Assembly: GCF_902859735.1 (NCBI RefSeq)
Contig: NZ_CADIJY010000014.1
Span: forward strand, 54,799-118,798
Direction of reading: 5' to 3'
Source of the DNA: Achromobacter aegrifaciens
GTDB lineage: Bacteria > Pseudomonadota > Gammaproteobacteria > Burkholderiales > Burkholderiaceae_B
Length of the DNA stretch: 64,000 bases
Shown one piece after another: positions 53,860 to 62,992 of the stretch; position 1 is the stretch's first letter; each line of letters begins with the position of its first letter. The translations under genes and the position numbers were made by a program. Under the pieces are notes generated by a model. It had not been told where the DNA came from. It saw nothing but the letters and a program-made list of their open reading frames with translations, and ran no database searches.

Positions 53860-53874
53860 ATGATCGACGCTGCC

Positions 53875-55140
53875 ATGTCCACGTCCTCCATCGAACAAGC
53901 CATGCTCACCCTGGGCGAAAACGCCCGCCGCGCCTCGCGCGCCATGATGCGCGCCACCGGCGCCGCCAAGAACCAGGCGCTGCTCGCCATGGCCGACGCC
54001 CTGGCCGCCAGCCACGACGAACTCAAGGCCGCCAACGAAAAAGACCTGGCCGCAGCGCGCAGCAACGGCCTGGAGCCGGCGCTGCTGGACCGCCTGACCC
54101 TGTCGGACAAGACACTGGCGCACATGGCCGAGGGCCTGCGCCAGATCGCCGCCCTGCCTGATCCCATCGGCAGCATCACCGCCACCAGCGTACGCCCCAA
54201 CGGCATGCGCGTGGCGCAGATGCGCGTGCCGCTGGGCGTGATCGGCATCATCTACGAATCCCGCCCCAACGTGACCATCGACGCGGCCGCGCTGTGCCTG
54301 AAGTCCGGCAACGCCGCCATCCTGCGCGGCGGTAGCGAAGCCCTGCATTCCAACATCGCGCTGGGCCGCATCGTGCAGACCGGCCTGGCCGCCGCAGGGC
54401 TGCCGCAGGACGCGGTGCAGGTCGTCGCCACGGCCGACCGCGCCGCCGTCGGCAAGCTCATCACCATGACCGAGCACATCGACGTCATCGTGCCGCGCGG
54501 CGGCAAGGGGCTGATCGCCCGCCTGTCGCAAGAGGCGCGCGTGCCGCTCATCAAGCACCTGGACGGCAACTGCCACGTCTATATCGACGCGGCGGCCGAT
54601 CCGGACAAGGCGCACGCCATCGCCTTCAATGCCAAGACCTACCGCTACGGCATCTGCGGCGCCATGGAAACGCTGCTGGTCGACGCGGTCGCCGCCGTTT
54701 CCATCCTGCCCAGCCTGGCCGCGGCCCTCACCGAGCACGGCGTCGAATTGCGCGGCTGCCCCCGCACGCTGGCCTTGCTGCCCCACGCCAAACCGGCCAC
54801 GGAAGAAGACTGGGCCACGGAGTACCTGGGTCCCATCCTGGCGGTGCGCATCGTCGACACGCTGGACGACGCCATCGAGCACATCGCGCGCTGGGGCTCG
54901 GGCCATACCGACGCCATCGTCACCGAGGACCTGTCCGCCGCACAGCGCTTCCAGCGCGAGGTCGACTCCAGTTCGGTGTACGTCAACCTGCCGACCTGCT
55001 TTGCGGACGGTTTCGAATACGGCCTGGGCGCCGAGATCGGCATCTCGACGAACCGCCTGCACGCGCGCGGCCCGGTCGGCCTGGAAGGCCTGACCACGCT
55101 GAAGTGGGTGCTCAGCGGCGAAGGCCAGGTGCGCGGCTGA
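53875..55140 (+). CDS. proA: Gamma-glutamyl phosphate reductase
   Basis: A 421-residue enzyme of the aldehyde dehydrogenase superfamily that reduces gamma-glutamyl phosphate in proline biosynthesis. Key blocks are [46 protein letters not shown] with the catalytic Cys, and [23 protein letters not shown] 53875 ([14 protein letters not shown]) fits the family; ATG 53860 is also in frame. No proB is present here, which is common when proB sits with obg elsewhere. Confidence 0.96.
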   Translation: MSTSSIEQAMLTLGENARRASRAMMRATGAAKNQALLAMADALAASHDELKAANEKDLAAARSNGLEPALLDRLTLSDKTLAHMAEGLRQIAALPDPIGSITATSVRPNGMRVAQMRVPLGVIGIIYESRPNVTIDAAALCLKSGNAAILRGGSEALHSNIALGRIVQTGLAAAGLPQDAVQVVATADRAAVGKLITMTEHIDVIVPRGGKGLIARLSQEARVPLIKHLDGNCHVYIDAAADPDKAHAIAFNAKTYRYGICGAMETLLVDAVAAVSILPSLAAALTEHGVELRGCPRTLALLPHAKPATEEDWATEYLGPILAVRIVDTLDDAIEHIARWGSGHTDAIVTEDLSAAQRFQREVDSSSVYVNLPTCFADGFEYGLGAEIGISTNRLHARGPVGLEGLTTLKWVLSGEGQVRG

Positions 55141-55170
55141 TCCCGAGCCTCCGACTGCACGCAGACTGAC

Positions 55171-55192
55171 GCGGCCCTGAACACGGGGCCGC
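55171..55192 (+). other. Hairpin after proA
   Basis: GCGGCCC-N8-GGGCCGC lies 31 bases after the proA stop. The following bases (GGCAAGCCTTCT) are a poor U-run, so this may be a weak terminator. A TACAAT box at 55204-55209 could belong to the next gene's promoter. Confidence 0.4.
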
Positions 55193-55278
55193 GGCAAGCC
55201 TTCTACAATACGGCCAGCAGTTTTCCGCAGGCATTCTTTTCATCCGAACGCGGCGCGCCGCGTCTTCCTGAGATCCCC

Positions 55279-55656
55279 ATGTACTCACCCGCGATGGCCA
55301 TGGCCTTCAGCCTCTTCCTGCTGTGCTTCATCACATGCACGCTCAGCGGCGTCGTGCTGTTCTTCAAGAGCAAGCAGATCAACGCCAAATTGAAGCACCC
55401 GTACCTGCAGCACCGTCAATTCAATCAGTATCCGCTTGCGATCCAGGCATCCATCATGCTGGATTACTTTTTCCGCCTGATGTTTCCCGGCACGCGCTTC
55501 TGGCTGATCGGCAACGCCAACGACCTGCTCTCCCACGTCGATCCGAAGAAGACGCCGCTATCGCTGAAATGGCCGATCGTCGGCTTCTGGGGTTCGTGCT
55601 GGCTCGGCCTGATCGCCATGATCGTGCTCTGGATCATGCTGTTCCTGGGAGCTTGA
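55279..55656 (+). CDS. Conserved-type small membrane protein of unknown function
   Basis: A 125-residue protein that I do not assign to a family. Hydrophobic segments lie at about residues 7-29 (AMAFSLFLLCFITCTLSGVV) and 97-123 (WPIVGFWGSCWLGLIAMIVL), with a basic, aromatic middle (KHPYLQHRQFNQYPLAIQ, YFFRLMFPGTRFWLIGNAN). The topology suggests two membrane spans with a central soluble loop of about 65 residues. It is followed after four bases by the hydratase-family gene, so they may be co-transcribed. Confidence 0.75.
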   Translation: MYSPAMAMAFSLFLLCFITCTLSGVVLFFKSKQINAKLKHPYLQHRQFNQYPLAIQASIMLDYFFRLMFPGTRFWLIGNANDLLSHVDPKKTPLSLKWPIVGFWGSCWLGLIAMIVLWIMLFLGA

Positions 55657-55660
55657 ACCC

Positions 55661-56449
55661 ATGCAGATCAGAATCGAAGACTATCCCGGCAGCCTCGAGG
55701 CGGCCCGCTATCTGGTCGCCGCGCGCGAGTCCGGCATCGCCGGCCCGCGCCTGCCCGCCGACTGCCGTCCCCAATCGCTGAACCAGGCCTTCGCCGTGCA
55801 GCAACGCACCGCGCAGCTGCTGCTCGAGAAGCATCAGGACGACATCGGCGCCTGGAAGAGCGCCTTGCCCACGCCCGAGAAAAGCGTGGTCGCGCCGATC
55901 TATGCCTCGACCATCGCGTACGCCGAAGCCGGCCCTGTTGCGGCCCGGACCCAGACCGTGCGCATCGAACCCGAGATCGCGTTCGAAATTGCCCGGGATC
56001 TGCCCGCGCGCCCCGAGCCCTACACCGAGTCCGAAGTGGACGCGGCCATCGGCGGCGCGCGCCTGGCCTTGGAAGTACTGGGCTGCCGTTATGCGGCTCC
56101 GGAACATGCCAGCCTGCCGGAACTCCTGGCCGACCATATGTTCAACCAGGGGCTGGTACTGGGTCCGCGCATCGCATCCCCGCACGATGCCCCCGGCGCC
56201 TTGAGCATCACGCTGTCCGTGGACGGGGTTGAAACCGAGCAGCACGCGGGCATCCACCCGAACGATCGTCCCAAGGCCGGGCTCTACTGGCTGGCCAATT
56301 TCCTGCGCGAACAAGGTCTGGGACTACGCGCCGGCCAGCACGTCATCACCGGCTCCTATGCCGGCTTCCTGGACGTGCCCGCCAACCGCGATCTCGAACT
56401 CGCCTACGGCGACCTCGGCGTCCTGCGCCTGCACTTCAGCAAGCCCTAG
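55661..56449 (+). CDS. 2-keto-4-pentenoate hydratase/fumarylacetoacetate hydrolase-family enzyme
   Basis: A 262-residue MhpD-like protein. Recognisable parts are AFAVQQRTAQLLLEKHQDDI near the N-terminus, RIEPEIAFEIARDLPARPEP with the metal-binding Glu residues, GGARLALEVLGCRY, ADHMFNQGLVLG and the C-terminal ITGSYAGFLDVP. Family members hydrate 2-hydroxypentadienoates in meta-cleavage pathways or cleave C-C bonds. No aromatic degradation genes are nearby, so the physiological substrate is open. Confidence 0.83.
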   Translation: MQIRIEDYPGSLEAARYLVAARESGIAGPRLPADCRPQSLNQAFAVQQRTAQLLLEKHQDDIGAWKSALPTPEKSVVAPIYASTIAYAEAGPVAARTQTVRIEPEIAFEIARDLPARPEPYTESEVDAAIGGARLALEVLGCRYAAPEHASLPELLADHMFNQGLVLGPRIASPHDAPGALSITLSVDGVETEQHAGIHPNDRPKAGLYWLANFLREQGLGLRAGQHVITGSYAGFLDVPANRDLELAYGDLGVLRLHFSKP

Positions 56450-56502
56450 CCCGGCCGCACACCGAACTTCCGTCCCCTGCCCGCCTGGTCCGCTCTTGCG
56501 GA

Positions 56503-57918
56503 CTAGCGGGCCGCGGGCTGCGCGATCTCGATGGGCGCTGCGCCCGCCTCGATGATTTCCCCCACATCCAGACACAGGTCCTCGCGGTAGCGTCCCGCCA
56601 GCACCTGCACGCCCACCGGGCTCGCGCCTGCCTCGCTCATCGCGCTGCCCATCGCCACCGACAGGCCTGGCAAACCCATGAACGGCACGCCGATCTGCGT
56701 CATCTGCGCGCGCCAGATGCGCGCGTAGGCCGCATCGCCTTGCAGATCGAGCTTGTCAGGGAACGGCAGCTCGGCCGACACGGGCAGCAACAGCACGGGA
56801 TACTCGGCGAAGAACAACTCCCACAGGCGCGTCAGCGTAGCCCGCCGCGTCAGCGTGGCGGAAAAACTCGCAAGGTCGGCCCCCGCCGCCTTGTCGCGCT
56901 GGCCAGCCAGCGCTACCAGAGCTCCGCGATCGCCTTCTTTTTCCGCGGCTGCCACCATGGCGTCGTAGCCATCGGCCAGCCACATGCGGATCTGCAGGTC
57001 CGCCGCCTCCTGCATCGGCGGCACGGCATCCAGCGTATCCACCGTCCAGCCTGCCTCGCTGAGCCGGCGGGCGGCTTCCTGCAAGGCCTTGACCACGGCG
57101 GGCTGGGTGTCCATGCCGTCCGGATTCAGGCACAGCGCGGCCCGGCGCGGCGTCTCGGCCCCGACCAGGGGAGCGGGCACCCACCAAGGATCGCGCACAT
57201 CCCGCGCCGCCAGCGCGGCCAGGCCCAGTCTTAGATCTGCGATGCTGCGCCCCAGCGGGCCGGACACCGCGGTCAACTGTCCCCCGATCGAGCGTTCCGG
57301 CAGCGCCGCGTTGTACGCCGCCACGCGCCCCAGCGACGGCCGCAGGCCATGCACGCCGCAGGCATAGGCTGGATAGCGGATGGAGCCGGCGATATCCGTG
57401 CCATGCGCCAGATGGCCGATGCCAGCCGCCACCGCGGCAGCCGCGCCGCCCGACGAGCCGCCGGGCGTCAGCGCCGGATTGCGCGGGTTCAAGGTATCGC
57501 CATGCAGCGCATTGCCGGTGAACCAGCGCAAGGAAAACGCGGGCGTGTTGGTACGGCCCAGGATCACGGCTCCCGCGCGCAACAGATTGTCCACGACCGG
57601 GCTGTTCTCCGCCGCGATCACGTCCTTCTGCAGGTTCACGCCATTGGTCGTGGCGTAACCCGCCTGGTCCACGTTGATTTTCACGGTAACGGGCACGCCG
57701 GCCAACGGCCCCGGGTCTTCGCCGCGCGCAAGCATCGCATCCACTTGCGCCGCTTGGGCCAGCACATCGTCCGGGCGGTGGTCCACCACGGCATTGATCG
57801 CGGGATTGACGGCATCCAGCCGGTCCAGCGCGCTTTGCGCGGCCTCGCGGGCGGACACCTCGCGCTTGCGGATGCGGGCGGCAAGCTCAACTGCGGACAA
57901 ACGCCAAAGATCGGACAC
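56503..57918 (-). CDS. Amidase-family enzyme
   Basis: A 471-residue amidase-signature hydrolase. The signature runs through LTPGGSSGGAAAAVAAGIGH and LAHGTDIAGSIRYPAYACGV, giving the Ser-cisSer-Lys triad with the Lys in VPVTVKINVD. I chose the GTG at 57918 since AGGAG lies six bases upstream and the product starts MSDLWRLSAVELAARI; an ATG six codons earlier has no ribosome site. Substrate amide unknown. Confidence 0.85.
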   Translation of the reverse strand: MSDLWRLSAVELAARIRKREVSAREAAQSALDRLDAVNPAINAVVDHRPDDVLAQAAQVDAMLARGEDPGPLAGVPVTVKINVDQAGYATTNGVNLQKDVIAAENSPVVDNLLRAGAVILGRTNTPAFSLRWFTGNALHGDTLNPRNPALTPGGSSGGAAAAVAAGIGHLAHGTDIAGSIRYPAYACGVHGLRPSLGRVAAYNAALPERSIGGQLTAVSGPLGRSIADLRLGLAALAARDVRDPWWVPAPLVGAETPRRAALCLNPDGMDTQPAVVKALQEAARRLSEAGWTVDTLDAVPPMQEAADLQIRMWLADGYDAMVAAAEKEGDRGALVALAGQRDKAAGADLASFSATLTRRATLTRLWELFFAEYPVLLLPVSAELPFPDKLDLQGDAAYARIWRAQMTQIGVPFMGLPGLSVAMGSAMSEAGASPVGVQVLAGRYREDLCLDVGEIIEAGAAPIEIAQPAAR

Positions 57919-58007
57919 GCGCGACTCCTGAATCATGGTTGCATGGAAGATCAGGCAAACCTTAGCGCCTGCCGCGCCTGCCCACAAGCCGCCGCCGGCC
58001 CGGAACG

Positions 58008-58877
58008 CTACTCGTCCTCCTCGAAGACCTCGACTATCGCGTCGGCCACGGCGCGCACGCGCGCCGTGCGGTTCAGGTCGCCGTGCATCACCAACCACAA
58101 ATCGTAGGGTTCGCTGCGCGTCGGCCAGATACGTACCAGCTCGGGATACCCCGGCGCCATGTGCGTGGGCACCTCGCCGATGCCCAGCCCGGCCGCGACC
58201 GCCTCGAGGATCATCAGGCCGGAGTTCAGCTCCACGCCGATGCGGCCGTTGCCCGTGGGCTCGCCGCAAAACGTGTCGGACCAGCCCGGCAGCACCGCTT
58301 GCTGGTACGTCACCAGCGTGTGCCCCGCGAACGCAGTGCCCGGCCGCGGCTCGCCATGCGCAGCCAGGTAGGCGCGCGAAGCGTACAGCCCGACCTCCTT
58401 GCGCGTCAGGTGCCGGTGTATCAAATCGGGGTTGTCCGGCTTGATGTTCCGTATCGCCAAGTCAGCCTCGCGGCGCGTCAGGTTGCTGATCTGGATGGCC
58501 GTGGACAGCACCACGCGGATGTCGGGGTGCTGGGCATGCACGCGCCGCACCGCTTCCATGATGTAGTAGCTGGCCACGGTTTCCGAGGTCGCCACGCGCA
58601 CCACGCCGGACAGGCGATGATCCAGCCCCTGCATCTGGCGCTGCAATTGGTCCGCCGCCTGCTCCATGCGCTCCGCGGCCGCGAACGCCAGTTCGCCGGC
58701 CGCCGTGGGCACATATCCACCCGGCGTGCGCAGGAACAGCCGCGCGTCCAGCGAGGACTCCAGCGCCGCCAGCCTGCGCCCGGCGGTTGCCTGGTCGATC
58801 TGCAGCAGCGCGGCGGCGCCCCGCAGGGTTCCCACCCGGTAGATGGCCAGGAAGATCCTGGCGTTGTCCCAGTCCAT
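58008..58877 (-). CDS. LysR-family transcriptional regulator
   Basis: A 289-residue LysR regulator with the DNA-binding domain at residues 1-60 (MDWDNARIFLAIYRVGTLRG, then QATAGRRLAALE). ATG 58877 matches the family start; a further ATG in frame at 58910 overlaps a palindrome. It is divergent from an MFS gene and lies next to the amidase on the same strand; repeats in the divergent gap are likely binding sites. Confidence 0.88.
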   Translation of the reverse strand: MDWDNARIFLAIYRVGTLRGAAALLQIDQATAGRRLAALESSLDARLFLRTPGGYVPTAAGELAFAAAERMEQAADQLQRQMQGLDHRLSGVVRVATSETVASYYIMEAVRRVHAQHPDIRVVLSTAIQISNLTRREADLAIRNIKPDNPDLIHRHLTRKEVGLYASRAYLAAHGEPRPGTAFAGHTLVTYQQAVLPGWSDTFCGEPTGNGRIGVELNSGLMILEAVAAGLGIGEVPTHMAPGYPELVRIWPTRSEPYDLWLVMHGDLNRTARVRAVADAIVEVFEEDE

Positions 58878-58892
58878 CGCGTTCGCCCTAAG

Positions 58893-58940
58893 GATGCATT
58901 TTTGCATCACTATAAAGCAATTATTCGGCTTTTTTGCATC
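58893..58940. promoter_or_regulatory. Palindrome and direct repeat in the LysR/MFS divergent promoter
   Basis: GATGCA-TTTT-TGCATC (58893-58908) is a perfect inverted repeat. Its right part TTTTTGCATC recurs exactly at 58931-58940, 32 bases away, about three helical turns. This spacing on one DNA face is what a tetrameric LysR regulator would use. Confidence 0.55.
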
Positions 58941-58991
58941 AAGGCACAGGTCTAAGCTTCAGTCCTCGACAGCCTCGCCACACCACCAGCC

Positions 58992-60392
58992 ATGAGTTCC
59001 GCCTGCCCCAACCTCACCGCGCCCTCGCTGGCCGCCAAACCCGCCGCGGCCGGCCTGCTGCCGCTAGTCACGCTGGCCATCGGCTTCGTCATGGCGATGC
59101 TGGACGTCACCGTCGTCAACGTCGCCCTGCCCAGCATCGCAGTGCAGTTCACCGTTCCCCTGACGGATCTGGTCTGGATCGTGGACGGCTACACCCTCAC
59201 TTTCGCGGCGCTGCTGTTGGTGGCAGGAGCGCTGGCCGACCGGTATGGCGCCAAGACGATCTACCTGGCCGGTTTGGGCGTCTTTACCCTGGCGTCCCTG
59301 CTCTGCGGCCTGGCGCCCAACGCGGACATGCTGATCCTGGCCCGCATGCTGCAGGGGCTGGGCGCGGCCCTGTTCATGCCGAGTTCCCTCAGCCTGCTGA
59401 CCCATGCCTACGACGACGATCAGGTGCGCAACCGCATGCTGGCCGCCTGGTCCGCGATCGTGGCGGTGGCAGGCGCTGCCGGCCCGCTCCTGGGCGGCGT
59501 GCTGATCCACCAATTTGGCTGGCGCGGGATCTTCCTCATCAATATCCCGCTGGGATTGGCCGGATTGTGGCTGGCGCGACGCCGCATCCAGGCGGTTGCG
59601 CGCCGCCCGCGCGCCCTCAATCCGCTGAGCCATCTGCTGGGCGTGATCGCCTTGTCCTCGCTGTGCTTCGTGCTGATCCAGGGCAACGCCTACGGCTGGT
59701 CCTCCAACCTCATACTGGGCACGGTGGTCCTCTGCGCGGCCGCCGCCCTGCTGCTGGTGCGGCGCGAGCGCCGCCATGCCGACCCCATCATCCCGCGCGC
59801 CCTGTTCGCCACCGCGCAATTCGCGGCAGCCAACGGCGTCGGCTTTCTGATCAATCTGGCAGCCTACGGCCAGCTCTTCCTGCTCAGCCTGTTCCTGCAG
59901 CATGCACGCGGCGCGGACGCATTGGAGACCGGCCTGCAGCTGGTACCCATGCTGGCCGTGTTCTCCTTGGGCAATCTGTTGTCCAGCCGGGTATCGGCGC
60001 GCTGGAACGTGCCGGCGGCGCTGCTGGGCGGGGTATCGTTGGCCGCAGCCATGAGCGCCGCGGGAATCGTCATGTTCTCGCCGGACATGGCCTACTGGCC
60101 GTTCGCCGTCATCGTCGCAGTGGCCAATCTGGGCGTGGGCGTCGCCGTTCCCGCCATGACCAGCGTGGTCATGCAGGTCTCGGGCAAGAGCCACGCCAAC
60201 AGCGCCGCCGCCGCCCTGAATGCCAACCGCCAATCCGGCGCGCTGGTAGGCGTCGCGTTGATGGGCACCATCCTGCATTTGCTGCCGCAATGGAGCGCCA
60301 GCCTGCCCGCGGCCTACATCGTCATCACCTCAGGCTATCTGCTCGCTGCCGTGCTTGCATGGCGCTACCTGCAACGCGCGCGCAATGCCTGA
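58992..60392 (+). CDS. DHA2-family (EmrB/QacA-type) MFS transporter
   Basis: A 466-residue drug:H+ antiporter with 14 predicted segments. The family marks are AMLDVTVVNVALPSIAVQF in segment 1 and GALADRYGAKTIYLAGLG in loop 2-3, with WIVDGYTLTFAALLL and GLGAALFMPSSLSLL. It is divergent from a LysR gene, which probably regulates it. Substrate unknown. Confidence 0.9.
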   Translation: MSSACPNLTAPSLAAKPAAAGLLPLVTLAIGFVMAMLDVTVVNVALPSIAVQFTVPLTDLVWIVDGYTLTFAALLLVAGALADRYGAKTIYLAGLGVFTLASLLCGLAPNADMLILARMLQGLGAALFMPSSLSLLTHAYDDDQVRNRMLAAWSAIVAVAGAAGPLLGGVLIHQFGWRGIFLINIPLGLAGLWLARRRIQAVARRPRALNPLSHLLGVIALSSLCFVLIQGNAYGWSSNLILGTVVLCAAAALLLVRRERRHADPIIPRALFATAQFAAANGVGFLINLAAYGQLFLLSLFLQHARGADALETGLQLVPMLAVFSLGNLLSSRVSARWNVPAALLGGVSLAAAMSAAGIVMFSPDMAYWPFAVIVAVANLGVGVAVPAMTSVVMQVSGKSHANSAAAALNANRQSGALVGVALMGTILHLLPQWSASLPAAYIVITSGYLLAAVLAWRYLQRARNA

Positions 60393-60438
60393 ACGCGGGC
60401 AAGGCTGCGGCCTTCACAGGCCATGAAGGCCGCAGCGC

Positions 60439-61071
60439 TCAAACGTTCGCGGCGGGGAGTATCGCCACGCCACGCCCCGCGAAAAATTCGTCGAAGACGG
60501 CCAGCGGCAATTCGACATCGGCCTGCGTGCCGGGCTCCCCCGAAGGATTGTGGAAGGTCACCGAGTCCGGCGTTGCGCGAGTCACCAGCACCAGGTGCCC
60601 GCCCTTCCTGGGCGGTTGCCGCTCGGGCCAGCGTATCCAGGGATGCACCGACGCCATGAAATAGGCGGCTTGGGACATCAATCCAGGCAGTTCGTCCGCG
60701 CGCAGATCGACATGCACGCGCGCCGCCAGGCCGAATGCCTCGTCCACGTAGCGCACGAACGGCGCGTAGATCATGCCCTTGATCTGTTCGCCTTCCACCG
60801 TATAGGCGCCGTAAGCCAAGCTGCCCCGCGCCAGCTCCAACGTCGGATACTGGCGCCCGTCGCGGGCCGCCAGCACCATCTTCAGGCAGGCCATGCCGCA
60901 GACGTGGCTGGCCCAGCGCGCGTACTCATCCACGTCGCGCGCGCCCGAGCCGCGCCAGGCCGGGTCATCGGCCAGGGCCAGCGTGCCCTGGATGATTTCG
61001 CTGGCCCGATGCGCCGACTCCCACTGGCAAAAATACGGCACGGCGGATCGGGAGGCTGGCGTCGCGTTCAT
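60439..61071 (-). CDS. C39-like papain-fold peptidase protein
   Basis: A 210-residue protein of the Peptidase_C39_2-like group. The likely nucleophile is in HVCGMACLKMVL, the His in KGGHLVLVTR and the Asn/Asp in VTFHNPSGEP, the order expected for the Cys-His-Asn triad. No signal peptide or ABC module is attached, so it is a stand-alone cytoplasmic form. ATG 61071 has AGGAG seven bases upstream. No bacteriocin or double-glycine leader gene is nearby, so its substrate is unclear. Confidence 0.78.
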   Translation of the reverse strand: MNATPASRSAVPYFCQWESAHRASEIIQGTLALADDPAWRGSGARDVDEYARWASHVCGMACLKMVLAARDGRQYPTLELARGSLAYGAYTVEGEQIKGMIYAPFVRYVDEAFGLAARVHVDLRADELPGLMSQAAYFMASVHPWIRWPERQPPRKGGHLVLVTRATPDSVTFHNPSGEPGTQADVELPLAVFDEFFAGRGVAILPAANV

Positions 61072-61190
61072 GCAGGACTCCTGGATTCTGGAGGTCAAAG
61101 GGAGCCGCTATCTTGCCCGCGCGGCATGCGCGTGGCAACGGGCCGGCGTTTGCTTCACAATGCTCCTATCCGTGCTCACAGGAGACCCGC

Positions 61191-62141
61191 ATGTCCAGCC
61201 CTGCCACGTCCAACCCGCCCGCCATCCGCCGCGTCGCCGTCGTCGGCGCCGGCACCATAGGCGCCAGTTGGGCTGCGTTGTTCCTCGCCCGCGGCCTTGA
61301 GGTCGTCGTCAGCGATCCCGCCGCCGACGCCGAAACGCTGACGCGCGCCCGCGTACAGGCAGCATGGCCCGTGCTGGCGGAACTTGGACACGTGCTGCCC
61401 GGCGCCTCCGCTGATGCGCTGCGCTTCGAGCCTGACCTGGAGGCCGCGCTGGCCGGCGCGGACTTCGTGCAGGAAAACGCGCCCGAGCGCGAAGACTTCA
61501 AGACTGCCCTCTTTGCGCGCATGGACGTCGTGCTGCCGCCGCAGGTCATCGTCGCGTCCAGCTCCTCCGGCCTCATCATGAGCCGCCTGCAATCGCAGTG
61601 CCGCCATGCCTCGCGCTTTGTCATCGGGCATCCGTTCAATCCGCCGCACCTGATTCCGCTGGTCGAAGTGGTCGGCGGCGAACAAACCTCGGCCGACACC
61701 ATCGATCGTTGCATCGCCTTCTACCGAAGCCTGGGCAAGTACCCCATCCGCTTGAACAAGGAAGTCCCCGGCCACATCGCCAACCGGCTGCAGGCTGCGC
61801 TATGGCGCGAAGCCATACACCTGGCGGCCGAAAACGTCGCCAGCGTGGCCGATATCGACGCCGCCGTGTCGCAAGGCCCGGGCCTGCGCTGGGCGCTGTT
61901 CGGCCCGCACATGACCTTCAACCTGGGCGGCGGCGCGGGCGGGCTGGCCAATTTCATGGACCACTTGCTGGGCCCAGTCCAGACCTGGTGGGACGATCTC
62001 GGCGCGCCGGAAGTCACCCCCGAACTGCAACAGCGCCTGATCGCGGGCGTCAACGCCGAAGCAGGCGAGCGCAGCATCGCCGACCTGGTCCAGGAGCGCG
62101 ATGCGCAACTCACCGCACTGCTGAAAGCACTGCAGCGCTGA
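61191..62141 (+). CDS. 3-hydroxyacyl-CoA dehydrogenase-family protein (carnitine dehydrogenase/lambda-crystallin-like)
   Basis: A 316-residue NAD-dependent dehydrogenase. The dinucleotide motif is VAVVGAGTIGASWAALFLAR and the active-site region is IGHPFNPPHLIPLVEVVG with the catalytic His, followed by KEVPGHIANRLQAALWREA. Length and the HPFNPPHLIPLVEVVG block suit single-subunit enzymes such as L-carnitine dehydrogenase or L-gulonate 3-dehydrogenase rather than fatty acid oxidation enzymes. AGGAGACCCGC precedes the ATG. Confidence 0.85.
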   Translation: MSSPATSNPPAIRRVAVVGAGTIGASWAALFLARGLEVVVSDPAADAETLTRARVQAAWPVLAELGHVLPGASADALRFEPDLEAALAGADFVQENAPEREDFKTALFARMDVVLPPQVIVASSSSGLIMSRLQSQCRHASRFVIGHPFNPPHLIPLVEVVGGEQTSADTIDRCIAFYRSLGKYPIRLNKEVPGHIANRLQAALWREAIHLAAENVASVADIDAAVSQGPGLRWALFGPHMTFNLGGGAGGLANFMDHLLGPVQTWWDDLGAPEVTPELQQRLIAGVNAEAGERSIADLVQERDAQLTALLKALQR

Positions 62142-62235
62142 AACGGCGGCGGCCCGCAGCGGGCCGGAATGCGCCATATCCCTCAATACCGGCAGGCCAC
62201 TGCGCCTGCCCTCTGCCATAGCAGGATTGCTCCAT

Positions 62236-62508
62236 ATGATTTCCGTAACACATGACAGCGCCCTTTCCCGCTACACCGCCACCGTCGATGGCGTCCTGTG
62301 CGTGCTCGATTACCAGTTGCAAGGCAGCACCATGGCAATCACGCACACCGGCGTGCCCAGCCAGGTGGGCGGACGCGGCATCGCCGCTGCGCTGACCAAA
62401 TATGCGCTGGACGACGCCCGCGCCCGGGGTTGGAAAGTGCGGCCCTTGTGCTCCTACGCCGACGCCTACATTCGCCGCCACCCTGAGTACAGCGATCTGC
62501 TGGCCTGA
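62236..62508 (+). CDS. Small GNAT-type acetyltransferase (YjdJ/NATD1-like)
   Basis: A 90-residue minimal GNAT protein. The acetyl-CoA binding loop is VPSQVGGRGIAAALTKYALD and the following strand reads VRPLCSYADAYIRRHPEY, matching the short Acetyltransf_CG family. ATG 62236 is preferred to a TTG three codons upstream. It lies 21 bases before the YchJ gene on the same strand. Target unknown. Confidence 0.83.
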   Translation: MISVTHDSALSRYTATVDGVLCVLDYQLQGSTMAITHTGVPSQVGGRGIAAALTKYALDDARARGWKVRPLCSYADAYIRRHPEYSDLLA

Positions 62509-62529
62509 ACCCTGTCGGCATTTCGCACA

Positions 62530-62934
62530 GTGACCAAGCAATCCAAGCTCCCTTCCACAGCCTGTCCCTGCGGCGGTCCCAAGCCCTATTCCGAATGCTG
62601 CGGGCGCTGGCACGAAGGCCCGCAAGCCATGCAAGCGCCCACCGCCGAGGCGCTGATGCGCTCGCGCTACAGCGCCTTCGTGCTGGACAAGCTGCCCTAT
62701 CTGTTGGCGACCTGGCACCCCAGCACCCGTCCCAGCGCGCTCGAGCCCAATCCGCCCGGCCTGAAATGGCTGGGTCTGGCGATCAAGCAGACACGCAGCC
62801 AAGACCCCGAGCACGCCACGGTGGAATTCGTCGCCCGCAGCCGCCAGGCCGGCCGCGCCCACCGCCTGCACGAACTCAGCCGCTTCGTGCGCGAAGACGG
62901 CCAGTGGTTCTATGTGGATGGCGACCTGTACTGA
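62530..62934 (+). CDS. ychJ: YchJ-family protein (UPF0225) with SEC-C-like motif
   Basis: A 134-residue protein with an N-terminal Cys cluster CPCGGPKPYSECC (Cys12, 14, 23, 24), a SEC-C-type zinc motif, and the family core AEALMRSRYSAFVLDKLPYL and RFVREDGQWFYVDGDL. Function is unknown. GTG start; no ATG lies at the family's start position. Confidence 0.88.
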   Translation: MTKQSKLPSTACPCGGPKPYSECCGRWHEGPQAMQAPTAEALMRSRYSAFVLDKLPYLLATWHPSTRPSALEPNPPGLKWLGLAIKQTRSQDPEHATVEFVARSRQAGRAHRLHELSRFVREDGQWFYVDGDLY

Positions 62935-62992
62935 TCCTGGTCCGGCAGTTCCGCACCAGGCCTAACAAACCCAGACATCAGAAAAGGCAGAC

